Part shown: piece by piece, positions 27,685-35,546 of the stretch
Position numbering within the stretch: the first letter of the stretch is position 1
Layout: every line of letters begins with the position of its first letter
Assembly: GCA_045128915.1 (NCBI GenBank)
Contig: JBGVIT010000022.1
Span: 1 to 64,000 of the forward strand
DNA: 64,000 nt
Direction of reading: 5' to 3'
Source: RGIG9115 sp045128915
GTDB lineage: Bacteria; Bacillota; Clostridia; UBA1381
Notes under the pieces: model-generated
What the model saw: only the letters and a program-made list of their open reading frames with translations
The model's database searches: none
What the model was told of the DNA's origin: nothing
Position numbers and translations under genes: made by a program

Positions 27685-28467
27685 ATGGAATATTTAAATA
27701 CAAAAGGCAGGATTTTTGATATTCAAAGGTTTTCTGTTCATGACGGTCCGGGGATAAGAACAATAGTTTTCCTCAAAGGCTGCAGACTCAGATGCAGATG
27801 GTGCTGCAATCCTGAATCTCAAAGCTACGAGATTGAAACCATGACCACCGGCGGCAAAACAAAGATTATCGGAAAAGACGTTACCGTAGGTGAAATGCTT
27901 GAGGTAATCAGCCGTGACCGAATCTATTACAGACGGTCAGGCGGCGGCTTAACCTTGTCCGGCGGCGAAAGCTTCTGCCAGCCTGAGTTTGCTACTGCAT
28001 TGCTTCGGGCGGCAAAGGAGTCCGGAATTAACACAGCTATTGAAACCACATCATGTGTTCCTTACGAGACTATATCAAAAGCACTTCCGTATATTGATTA
28101 TTATCTTATGGATATAAAGCATATGGACGGAGCAAAGCACAAGGAATTTACGGGTGTTTCCAATGAAAGAATGCTCGAAAATGCAAAGAGGCTTGCAAAG
28201 GAAGCTAATGATTTTACGGTCAGAGTTCCCGTAATACCGGGATTTAATGACACAGATGGGGAAATACGTGCTATCAGCGAGTTTGCCGCATCAATCGGTG
28301 CAAAGAAGCTTCATCTTTTGCCGTATCACCGATTAGGCAAGGATAAGTATGACGGTCTTGGAAGAGAATACCTCATGGGCGATGTTCCGCTTCATACCAA
28401 GGAGCAGATAGATGCTTTAAAGGCTGTTGCAGAAAAGTCCGGTATAAAAATTGAGATAGGTGGATAA
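27685..28467 (+). CDS. Glycyl radical enzyme activase (radical SAM)
   Basis: Radical SAM protein, 260 residues, that installs the glycyl radical on the dehydratase encoded just upstream. The cluster motif is CRLRCRWC (Cys33, Cys37, Cys40). The SAM-binding GGGLTLSGGE follows. The region after the first cluster is short and has no further Cys-rich ferredoxin-like insert, which many diol-dehydratase activases carry between the CxxxCxxC motif and the rest of the barrel; in this respect it is like pyruvate formate-lyase activase. The ribosome site is GGAAAGGAAACC. Confidence 0.9.
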   Translation: MEYLNTKGRIFDIQRFSVHDGPGIRTIVFLKGCRLRCRWCCNPESQSYEIETMTTGGKTKIIGKDVTVGEMLEVISRDRIYYRRSGGGLTLSGGESFCQPEFATALLRAAKESGINTAIETTSCVPYETISKALPYIDYYLMDIKHMDGAKHKEFTGVSNERMLENAKRLAKEANDFTVRVPVIPGFNDTDGEIRAISEFAASIGAKKLHLLPYHRLGKDKYDGLGREYLMGDVPLHTKEQIDALKAVAEKSGIKIEIGG

Positions 28468-28579
28468 CTTTTGTTTGTTATAAAGCCACAAACCTTAGTG
28501 AACATGAGCCTGATTTAGTGCGAAATCACCAAAAACAAAGAAAAACAAAAATAAAAACAAAAAAAACAAAGAATATTTG

Positions 28580-28608
28580 TTGACAAAGTTAAGTAATTGT
28601 TGTATAAT
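28580..28608 (+). promoter_or_regulatory. Second SigA-type promoter of the microcompartment locus (aldolase to pduL)
   Basis: TTGACA (28580-28585), 17 bases, TATAAT (28603-28608): a perfect consensus. It is flanked upstream (28535-28571) and downstream (28616-28631) by runs built from AAACAAAA and ACAAAG. It lies 62 bases before the aldolase ATG, so the shell operon can be transcribed independently of the dehydratase. Confidence 0.8.
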
Positions 28609-28669
28609 TAGTTTGAAACAAAACAAAAACAACAATACCAATAAAAAATTTAAAAAAGGAGACGTTACT

Positions 28670-29464
28670 ATGATATCGGAATACGAAATCAAAAAACAAA
28701 TCTGTGAAATCGGTAAGAGAATTTACAACAGAGGTATGGTTGCTGCAAACGACGGTAACATTTCTGTCAAGATTTCCGATAATGAATTCCTTTGCACACC
28801 TACCGGTGTAAGTAAGGGCTTCATGACACCGGAGTATATCTGTAAGATTGACAGAACCGGTAAGGTAATCCAGGCAAACCCCGGATTCAAGCCTTCATCA
28901 GAAATCAAGATGCATCTTCGTGTGTATGATAAGAGGCCTGATGTAAATGCTGTTGTTCATGCTCATCCGTCATATGCAACAAGCTTTGCTATTGCCGGAA
29001 TACCCCTTACTCAGCCTATCATGCCTGAAGCTGTTATAGCTCTCGGCTGTGTACCCATCGCTGAGTACGGCACACCTTCAACAGAAGAAATCCCCGATGC
29101 AGTTGAGAAGTATCTTCCTTATTATGATGCAGTGCTTCTTGAAAGTCACGGCGCTCTTACATATTCAGATTCACTTCTTGCAGCATATCACAAGATGGAA
29201 TCAGTAGAATTCTACGCAGAGCTTCTTTATAAAGCAAGACAGCTTGGCGGTCCTAAGGAATTCTCACCTGATCAGGTTGAAAAGCTTTACGAAATCAGAA
29301 GACAGTTCGGCATGACAGGTAAGCATCCTGCAAACCTCTGTCAGAACAAGGCAAACGGTTGTCATAGCTGTAAGGGTAACTGCGGCGGACATAATCATGG
29401 CGGTTCAAAGGACGAACTCATTGAAAAGATTACAAAGCAGGTTATAGCTCAGCTTAACAAATAA
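28670..29464 (+). CDS. Class II aldolase (fuculose-/rhamnulose-1-phosphate aldolase type) with encapsulation tail
   Basis: Cleaves a deoxyketose 1-phosphate to DHAP and lactaldehyde. The 264-residue product has the aldolase metal motif HAHPSY, a further His in ESHGAL, and a likely catalytic Glu in PSSEIKMH. After the catalytic domain comes a short Cys/His-rich stretch (CHSCKGNCGGHNH). A C-terminal amphipathic helix (LIEKITKQVIAQLNK) then follows, resembling encapsulation peptides. The ATG at 28670 has AAAAAGGAG upstream. Fuculose and rhamnulose substrates cannot be told apart here; no isomerase or kinase gene lies in the window. Confidence 0.88.
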   Translation: MISEYEIKKQICEIGKRIYNRGMVAANDGNISVKISDNEFLCTPTGVSKGFMTPEYICKIDRTGKVIQANPGFKPSSEIKMHLRVYDKRPDVNAVVHAHPSYATSFAIAGIPLTQPIMPEAVIALGCVPIAEYGTPSTEEIPDAVEKYLPYYDAVLLESHGALTYSDSLLAAYHKMESVEFYAELLYKARQLGGPKEFSPDQVEKLYEIRRQFGMTGKHPANLCQNKANGCHSCKGNCGGHNHGGSKDELIEKITKQVIAQLNK

Positions 29465-29466
29465 TT

Positions 29467-29934
29467 ATGAATGAGAATTTAATTAAGCAAATAGTTAAGG
29501 CAGCTCTTGATGAAAGCTCCTGCACAATGACGCTGGAGCTTGCCAAAAAGGTTGCAAAAGCCGTTGAAGACAAGGCTGTGGAAATGGGACTCAATATTGT
29601 AGTTTCTGTCTCCGATGCAGCTGCCCGTCCTGTGCTTACTGAGGTCATGGACGGAGCGTATATAGCAAGCTATGACGTGGCTTTCAACAAAGCCTATACA
29701 GTTGTAGCGCTTAAGATGCCTACAATAGAGCTTAAAGGACTCAGTCAGCCCGGACAGTCTCTTTACGGCATACAGTTTACCAACGGCGGTAAGATAGTTA
29801 TTTTCGGCGGAGGCGATCCGCTAAAAATAGGCGATAAAATAGTCGGCGGACTTGGAGTCAGCGGCGGAAGTGAGGATCAAGATACATTCTTGTCAGCCTA
29901 CGGCGCTGAATACTTCAAGAAGCTGATACAGTAG
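29467..29934 (+). CDS. HbpS/GlcG-like (PduO C-terminal-type) microcompartment protein
   Basis: A 155-residue protein of the GlcG/HbpS (DUF336) family, which also forms the C-terminal domain of PduO. The family core appears as VSVSDAAARPVLTEVMDGAYIASYDVAFNKAYTV and GGKIVIFGGGDPL. Roles suggested for relatives include haem or cobalamin binding; the role in B12-independent compartments is not settled. The first helix (NLIKQIVKAALDE) resembles the encapsulation helices of its neighbours. Two bases separate it from the aldolase gene. Confidence 0.82.
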   Translation: MNENLIKQIVKAALDESSCTMTLELAKKVAKAVEDKAVEMGLNIVVSVSDAAARPVLTEVMDGAYIASYDVAFNKAYTVVALKMPTIELKGLSQPGQSLYGIQFTNGGKIVIFGGGDPLKIGDKIVGGLGVSGGSEDQDTFLSAYGAEYFKKLIQ

Positions 29935-29949
29935 AGGAGTTGAAGCAGT

Positions 29950-31152
29950 TTGAATCCAAACGATATTGAACAGATTGTAAAGCAGGTTCTTGCCGATTTA
30001 CAAGGCAGCTCTGCTCCGGCATCAAAGCCGGCTGCTTCTGTACCGGCAACAAGCCGTGTTGCAATGCTCACATCACTTGAGCATTATGACATCAAAGAGT
30101 TTCCTATTCCGGAGCTTGGCGATGACGACATACTCGTAAGAGTTGAAGGTTGCGGTGTTTGCGGTACGGACGCACACGAGTTCAAAAGAGATCCATTCGG
30201 TCTTATTCCTGTAGTTCTCGGACACGAGGGAACAGGTGAAATCGTGAAAATGGGTAAAAACGTCAAGAAAGACAGCGCAGGCAAAGACCTCCACGTTGGT
30301 GATAAGGTTGTTACATGCTGTATCTTCTCGGACGATCCCGACATTGAAATGTTTGACCTGAACAAGAAAAATGTTGGTGCAGCAGAGGTTTACGGACTTC
30401 TTCCTGATGACGACAAGCATCTTAACGGATGGTTCGGCGATTACATACTTGTACGCGGCGGTTCAACAATATTTAACGTAAGCGATCTCGACCTTGACAG
30501 TCGTATCCTTATTGAGCCATGCGCTGTACTTATCCATGCAGTTGAAAGAGCTAAGACAACCGGAATTTTAAAGTTTAATTCTCGTGTTGTAGTTCAGGGC
30601 TGCGGACCTATCGGTCTTATTTGTATAGCTGTTCTCAGAACTATGGGAATTGAGAATATAACAGCTGTTGACGGCGAAGCTAAGCGTCTTGAATTTGCAA
30701 AGAGAATGGGCGCAGATAAGTCAGTCAACTTCAAGGATCACAATGGCATTGAGGCTCTCACAGATGCAGTTAAGGCATCATTTGACGGCCACCTTGCAGA
30801 TTTTGCGTTCCAATGCACAGGTTCACCTGTTGCACACAGCAATATTTATAAGTTCATCAGAAACGGCGGCGGTCTTTGCGAGCTTGGTTTCTTCATCAAC
30901 GGTGGCGATGCCACAATTAATCCCCATTTTGATATTTGTTCAAAGGAGATTACAACCGTTGGTTCATGGGTTTACACACTTCGTGATTATGCGACAACGT
31001 TTGATTTCCTCAAGCGTGCTCAGGGTATCGGACTTCCCCTTAAGGAGCTTATTACCCACAGATATCCGCTTTCACAGATTAATGAAGCCCATCAGACAAA
31101 TCTTAAAATGGAAGGTCTTAAGATTGCAATAATCGCAGACGATCTTCTTTAA
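29950..31152 (+). CDS. Zinc-type medium-chain alcohol dehydrogenase with N-terminal encapsulation peptide
   Basis: A 400-residue NAD(P)-dependent dehydrogenase. Residues 1-18 (MNPNDIEQIVKQVLADLQ) form an amphipathic helix followed by an Ala/Pro/Ser-rich linker, the standard cargo tag. The catalytic domain has the Zn motifs GCGVCGTDAHE and LGHEGTGEIV, and a Rossmann signature around VVQGCGPIGLICIA. In this locus it could reduce lactaldehyde to propanediol and/or propionaldehyde to propanol while recycling NADH. The start is TTG at 29950 behind GAGGAGTTG. Confidence 0.88.
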   Translation: MNPNDIEQIVKQVLADLQGSSAPASKPAASVPATSRVAMLTSLEHYDIKEFPIPELGDDDILVRVEGCGVCGTDAHEFKRDPFGLIPVVLGHEGTGEIVKMGKNVKKDSAGKDLHVGDKVVTCCIFSDDPDIEMFDLNKKNVGAAEVYGLLPDDDKHLNGWFGDYILVRGGSTIFNVSDLDLDSRILIEPCAVLIHAVERAKTTGILKFNSRVVVQGCGPIGLICIAVLRTMGIENITAVDGEAKRLEFAKRMGADKSVNFKDHNGIEALTDAVKASFDGHLADFAFQCTGSPVAHSNIYKFIRNGGGLCELGFFINGGDATINPHFDICSKEITTVGSWVYTLRDYATTFDFLKRAQGIGLPLKELITHRYPLSQINEAHQTNLKMEGLKIAIIADDLL

Positions 31153-31185
31153 TAAAAAGTAAATAATTTTTAGGAGGAAATAAAA

Positions 31186-31464
31186 ATGGCACAGGAAGCA
31201 CTTGGTATGATTGAAACAAGAGGTTTGGTAGCATCAGTTGAGGCTGCTGACGCAATGGTAAAGGCTGCAGAGGTTGTACTTGTCGGAACAGAGAAGATAG
31301 GTTCAGGACTCGTAAGCGTAATGGTAAGAGGCGATGTAGGCGCTGTTAAGGCTGCTACAGAAGCCGGTGCTGCAGCTGCTACAAAGCTCGGCGAGCTTGT
31401 TGCTGTACACGTAATACCCAGACCCCACGATGATGTTGAGAAGATTTTGCCTACACTCAAATAA
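31186..31464 (+). CDS. BMC-H shell protein (hexameric, copy 1)
   Basis: A 92-residue single BMC domain (Pfam BMC; PduA/EutM type) that forms the hexagonal tiles of the shell. It has the characteristic ALGMIETRGLVASVEAADAM start, KIGSGLVSVMVRGDVGAVKAA, and the end HVIPRPHDDVEKILP. It has a strong TAGGAGGAAATAAAA ribosome site. The next gene encodes a closely similar protein. Confidence 0.95.
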   Translation: MAQEALGMIETRGLVASVEAADAMVKAAEVVLVGTEKIGSGLVSVMVRGDVGAVKAATEAGAAAATKLGELVAVHVIPRPHDDVEKILPTLK

Positions 31465-31482
31465 TCAACAAAGGGTGATTTT

Positions 31483-31869
31483 ATGGAAAAGAAAGTAAAA
31501 GCCACAACAAAAACCCCGGCTGCTCAGGAAGCAAAAGCTGAGGAAGTAGTTGTAATCGAAAAAAAGAAACCCGTAAAGGAGGTACGTAAAATGGCACAGG
31601 AAGCTTTGGGAATGGTAGAAACAAGAGGTCTTGTAGCTGCAATAGAAGCTGCTGATTCTATGCTTAAGGCTGCGAACGTTGAATTGGTTGGAACAGAAAA
31701 AATCGGTTCAGGACTCGTAAGCGTAATGGTAAGAGGCGACGTTGGCGCTGTTAAGTCTGCAGTTGAAGCAGGCGGTGCATCAGCTACTAAGCTTGGAGAA
31801 ATCGTTGCTACACACGTTATACCCAGACCCCACGACGATGTTGAGAAGATTTTGCCTTCACTTAAGTAA
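31483..31869 (+). CDS. BMC-H shell protein (copy 2) with charged N-terminal extension and internal start
   Basis: The frame encodes 128 residues: a 36-residue Lys/Glu/Ala-rich extension (with VVIEKKKPVKEV) and then a 92-residue BMC domain nearly identical to copy 1. A second in-frame ATG at 31591 begins exactly at the BMC domain and has a textbook AAAGGAGG at ideal distance, while the ATG at 31483 has AAAGGGTGA. Both starts look usable, so long and short forms may both be made. The extension probably projects from one face of the hexamer. Confidence 0.85.
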   Translation: MEKKVKATTKTPAAQEAKAEEVVVIEKKKPVKEVRKMAQEALGMVETRGLVAAIEAADSMLKAANVELVGTEKIGSGLVSVMVRGDVGAVKSAVEAGGASATKLGEIVATHVIPRPHDDVEKILPSLK

Positions 31870-31888
31870 TTTCTTCAATTATTCCATA

Positions 31889-31910
31889 TCCGGAGCCGTA
31901 AGGCTCCGGA
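31889..31910 (+). promoter_or_regulatory. Intercistronic hairpin with GTAA tetraloop between BMC-H and BMC-P genes
   Basis: A perfect 9-bp GC-rich stem (31889-31897 with 31902-31910) closed by a GNRA-type loop (GTAA). No T-tract follows (gggaattt), so it is not a classic terminator. A hairpin here could protect the upstream BMC-H mRNA or partially terminate, giving more hexamer than pentamer protein. Confidence 0.6.
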
Positions 31911-31947
31911 GGGAATTTATCTAAATTTCAGAAGGGACTGAAAAGTG

Positions 31948-32208
31948 ATGTTGGTAGGAAAAGTTGTAGGAAGTATCGTTTCTACACGCAAGACAGAAAG
32001 CCTTGTTGGCAATAAGTTCATGATTGTAGAGCCGGTATCTTCAATGTCAAAAGACAGATTAGTTGCAATCGACAATATAGGCGCAGGAATAGGCGAATAC
32101 GTTCTTGTTGCAGTCGGAAGTGCTGCACGTATCGGTACAGGCGCAGAAAATGCACCCGTAGATGCTGCCATTGTCGGAATCGTTGATAACGAAGAAGGAT
32201 TGGAATAA
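31948..32208 (+). CDS. BMC-P pentameric vertex protein (EutN/CcmL family)
   Basis: An 86-residue EutN/CcmL/PduN-type protein that caps shell vertices. It has the family start MLVGKVVGSIVSTRKTESL, the middle VAIDNIGAGIGEYVLVAVGSAAR and the end DAAIVGIVD. The ATG at 31948 is preferred to the GTG three bases earlier. It is the only vertex protein gene in the window. It lies just after the 31889 hairpin. Confidence 0.93.
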   Translation: MLVGKVVGSIVSTRKTESLVGNKFMIVEPVSSMSKDRLVAIDNIGAGIGEYVLVAVGSAARIGTGAENAPVDAAIVGIVDNEEGLE

Positions 32209-32211
32209 TTT

Positions 32212-33534
32212 ATGCAATTTGAAGCTTTATCGGAAATTATGAAAAGCTGCGGCATAGTAGGTGCCGGCGGCGCAGGATTTCCGTCATATGCAAAACTGAA
32301 TAAAAAAGCTGACACCATTATCCTGAACTGTGCAGAGTGTGAGCCGCTTTTTCGTATGCATAGGCAGCTTCTGGCAAAATATGCATTCGAAATACTTACA
32401 GCTCTTGAACATGTCCGCGAAGCAGTAAATGCTGAGCGTATTATTATAGCAATCAAGCCATCCTATAAGGATGCAATAGAAGCTGTCAAAGATAAAGCAC
32501 AGTCTTTTAAAAACGTAACAGTTGCACAACTTCCTGAGGTTTATCCTGCGGGGGATGAGGTTGTTACAATTTATGAAGCCACCGGCAGAGTAGTGCCGCC
32601 CGGCCAGATACCAATCAGCGTAGGCTGTATAGTGTTTAATGTTGAAACTATGCTCAATACATACTACGCCATAGAAGAAAACAGACCGGTTACCATGAAA
32701 TACGTAACGGTTGGCGGTGCTGTTAAAAACCCAACTACATATTATGTTCCCCTGGGAATGAAGTTTTCGGAGCTCATTTCACTTGCAGGCGGAACAACAG
32801 TTGAGAATTTTGCTGTTTTGTCAGGCGGAGTTATGACAGGACGGCTTGGAAAGATGACAGAGGTAGTTACCAAAACAACAAATGCTGTGTTGGTGCTTCC
32901 CGAAAATCATCCCGTAATTTTAAAAAGAAAATCAAAAACGAGTTTGAATATAAAACGGTCTATGAGTTCATGCTGTCAATGCAGTTCTTGTACTGACTTA
33001 TGTCCAAGATACCTGCTTGGTCATCCCATTGAGCCGCATTTGTTTATGAGGGCGGTTTCAAAGGGTATGGAAAATGACTCAAAGGCTGTTATTAATACAT
33101 TGTACTGTGCCCAATGCGGAATATGCGAAATGTACGCATGTCCTCAGGGACTTTCACCAAAATCCATCATGGCAGATTGCAGAGATATGCTAAGAGCAAA
33201 AGGCTTGAAGCCTGAGCCGTTAGAGCCTGAAAAGGTCCATGAGTTAAGACCGTATCGAAAGGTACAGATGAAACGGTTGCTTTCAAGACTCGGTCTTATG
33301 GATTATGTTGTAAAAGCGCCTATGGATGAGCGTGAACTGAAGCCTCGTGAGGTTAAGATTATGTTCCGTCAGCATATTGGCGCACCTGCATCGCCCATAA
33401 TAAAAAAAGGCGATAAAATCAAGAAAAATCAGCTTATGGCAGAAGCAGCAGACGGTCTTAGCGTACCTGTTTTCTCGTCTATTGACGGAAAGGTTACAGA
33501 GCTTACAGCCGACTACGCTGTTGTTCGTGCATAG
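32212..33534 (+). CDS. PduS-like/RnfC-like flavo-iron-sulfur oxidoreductase
   Basis: A 440-residue electron carrier resembling PduS, a flavin and Fe-S protein bound to the shell. The N-terminal RnfC-like region has GIVGAGGAGFPSYAKL and the segment YPAGDEVVTIYEA. Two 4Fe-4S motifs follow: CxxCxxCxxxCP at Cys254-Cys264, and CAQCGICEMYACP near residue 300. A C-terminal barrel-sandwich region (KIKKNQLMAEAADG) ends the protein. It probably passes electrons out of the compartment to regenerate NAD+ or to reach the Cys-bearing BMC-T encoded next. Confidence 0.9.
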   Translation: MQFEALSEIMKSCGIVGAGGAGFPSYAKLNKKADTIILNCAECEPLFRMHRQLLAKYAFEILTALEHVREAVNAERIIIAIKPSYKDAIEAVKDKAQSFKNVTVAQLPEVYPAGDEVVTIYEATGRVVPPGQIPISVGCIVFNVETMLNTYYAIEENRPVTMKYVTVGGAVKNPTTYYVPLGMKFSELISLAGGTTVENFAVLSGGVMTGRLGKMTEVVTKTTNAVLVLPENHPVILKRKSKTSLNIKRSMSSCCQCSSCTDLCPRYLLGHPIEPHLFMRAVSKGMENDSKAVINTLYCAQCGICEMYACPQGLSPKSIMADCRDMLRAKGLKPEPLEPEKVHELRPYRKVQMKRLLSRLGLMDYVVKAPMDERELKPREVKIMFRQHIGAPASPIIKKGDKIKKNQLMAEAADGLSVPVFSSIDGKVTELTADYAVVRA

Positions 33535-33559
33535 AAGTATGAAAGGAATTTGATATAAT

Positions 33560-34108
33560 ATGGCTAAAGCTATTGCAATGGTTGAGTTCATGACTGTTGC
33601 TTCTGGCGTCAGCGCAGCAGACCTTATGGCTAAGACTGCGGAAATTGATGTTATAGAAGCGCAGGTTGTATGTCCCGGCAAATACATAGTTCTCATAAGC
33701 GGCGACCTTAGTGCTGTCCGCGCAGCAGTGGATGCGGCAAAGACAAGCAATCCCGACAGATTGGTTGATTGCTTTGTACTTGGCAATCCTCATGAATCTA
33801 TTTTTCCGGCTATCTACGGCGCAACGGAGATTGAAAATCCTAAGGCTTTGGGTATCGTGGAAACATATTCTGCAGCTTCTATGGTAGCAGCGGCAGATGC
33901 GGCGGCAAAAACAGCACTTGTTCAGCTTGTGGAAATAAGACTTGCCAAAGGAATGTGCGGCAAATCATATATGTTCCTTACAGGCGATGTTGCATCAGTA
34001 ACAGCGGCGGTGGAAAAAGCCAAATCAGATATAGGCGAAAGGGGAATGTTGCTTGACAGCTCAGTTATAGCAAACCCCGATGAAAAAACTTGGAGAAATA
34101 TTCTGTAA
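33560..34108 (+). CDS. BMC-T shell protein, PduT-like with pore cysteine
   Basis: A 182-residue tandem BMC-domain protein that forms pseudohexameric trimers. The two domains are about residues 1-88 and 93-182. Cys38 lies in the motif QVVCPGKYI at the position where PduT binds a 4Fe-4S cluster in the central pore. Direct adjacency to the PduS-like gene supports an electron conduit across the shell. The ribosome site is GAAAGGAATTTG. Confidence 0.9.
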   Translation: MAKAIAMVEFMTVASGVSAADLMAKTAEIDVIEAQVVCPGKYIVLISGDLSAVRAAVDAAKTSNPDRLVDCFVLGNPHESIFPAIYGATEIENPKALGIVETYSAASMVAAADAAAKTALVQLVEIRLAKGMCGKSYMFLTGDVASVTAAVEKAKSDIGERGMLLDSSVIANPDEKTWRNIL

Positions 34109-34128
34109 TTTGAAAGGATGACACGAGC

Positions 34129-35517
34129 ATGGTAGATGAAAAATATATTAGCGAAATAGTTGAAAAAGTAGTCAGCAAAATTAATATTGAAGATGCCTGC
34201 AAAAAGCAAAAGGGTGTATTCGATTCAATGGAAGAAGCTCTTGAAGCAGTAGCTAAGGCAAGAGAGCTTTACAGAAACTATTCAATCGAGCAAAGAGAAA
34301 AAATTATTGCTGTTATCAGAAGACTTACTCTTGAAGAAGCAGGCGAAATGGCTGTTCTCGGTGTAGAGGAAACGGGAATGGGCAACGTAGCTGACAAAAC
34401 AATCAAGCATCAGCTTGTGGCAAACAAAACACCCGGTACAGAAGATTTGCATCCCACAGCTATTACCGGTGATGCAGGACTTACCCTCATTGAAATGGCG
34501 CCATACGGCGTAATAGGCAGTATCACACCTTCAACAAACCCAAGTGAAACTGTAATATGTAACTCTATCGGTATGCTTGCTGCAGGTAACGGAGTAGTAT
34601 TCAATCCTCACCCCAATGCCAAGAAAACAGCAAACTACGCTGTTGACCTTGTAAACAGAGCAGTTCTTGAAGCAGGCGGCCCCGAAAATATAGTTGTTTC
34701 AGTAAAGAATCCTACTATGGACTCATCAAATGTTATGATGCAGTCACCAATAGTTCGTATGCTTGTTGCAACAGGTGGCCCCGGTGTTGTACGTGCGCTC
34801 TTATCATCAGGTAAAAAGGCAATCGGTGCAGGTGCAGGAAACCCGCCTGTAATAGTTGACGATACAGCTGATATAGCAAAAGCTGCAAAAGATATAGTCA
34901 GCGGTGCAAGTTTTGATAATAACCTTCCTTGTATTGCAGAAAAGGAATGTTTTGCATTCAATAACATTGCAGATGAGCTTATTGCCCAGATGCAGAAAAA
35001 CGGTGCATATCTCCTTAAAGGCAAGCAGATTGATGATTTGCTCGGCTTCTGTCTTGTAGAAAAGAACGGCAAATACTCAATCAATAAAGATTGGGTAGGA
35101 AAAGATGCAAAGAAGTTCTTACAGAAGCTCGGAATTAACTCTGATGCAAAGCTTATCATCTGTGAAACAGATGCAAAGCATCCGTTTGTTCAGGTTGAAA
35201 TGATGATGCCGGTACTTCCCATAGTAAGAGTTATTGACATTGATGACGCTATTGAAAAGGCAGTTCAGGCTGAACACGGCAACCGTCATTCAGCGCATAT
35301 CCATTCAAAGAATGTAGATCATCTCACAGCTTTTGCAAGAGCTGTTGAAACAACAATTTTTGTAAAGAACGCACCTTCATATGCAGGTATAGGTGCCGGC
35401 GGCGAGGGTTATACCACATTCACAATCGCAGGCCCCACCGGAGAAGGTCTTACAGCTGCACACTCATTCACTCGCCAGAGAAGATGTGTGCTTGTAGATG
35501 GCTTGCATATAGTATAA
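34129..35517 (+). CDS. CoA-acylating aldehyde dehydrogenase (PduP-like) with encapsulation peptide
   Basis: Oxidises propionaldehyde to propionyl-CoA with NAD+ and CoA. It has 462 residues. Residues 1-19 (YISEIVEKVVSKI core) form the N-terminal encapsulation helix, followed by the start of the catalytic fold (GVFDSMEEALEAVAKARE). The nucleophile Cys is in NNLPCIAEKECF. TPSTNPSE and GPTGEGLT are family landmarks. The product feeds the PduL-like enzyme encoded downstream. Confidence 0.92.
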   Translation: MVDEKYISEIVEKVVSKINIEDACKKQKGVFDSMEEALEAVAKARELYRNYSIEQREKIIAVIRRLTLEEAGEMAVLGVEETGMGNVADKTIKHQLVANKTPGTEDLHPTAITGDAGLTLIEMAPYGVIGSITPSTNPSETVICNSIGMLAAGNGVVFNPHPNAKKTANYAVDLVNRAVLEAGGPENIVVSVKNPTMDSSNVMMQSPIVRMLVATGGPGVVRALLSSGKKAIGAGAGNPPVIVDDTADIAKAAKDIVSGASFDNNLPCIAEKECFAFNNIADELIAQMQKNGAYLLKGKQIDDLLGFCLVEKNGKYSINKDWVGKDAKKFLQKLGINSDAKLIICETDAKHPFVQVEMMMPVLPIVRVIDIDDAIEKAVQAEHGNRHSAHIHSKNVDHLTAFARAVETTIFVKNAPSYAGIGAGGEGYTTFTIAGPTGEGLTAAHSFTRQRRCVLVDGLHIV

Positions 35518-35546
35518 TTTGCGCTTAAGAAGGGATGATTGAATAA

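Noticed and set aside
28468..28560. Terminator between activase and aldolase genes
   Set aside because: Weak stems (gtttg/caaac, tgattt/aaatca) with no following T-run; read-through is likely.
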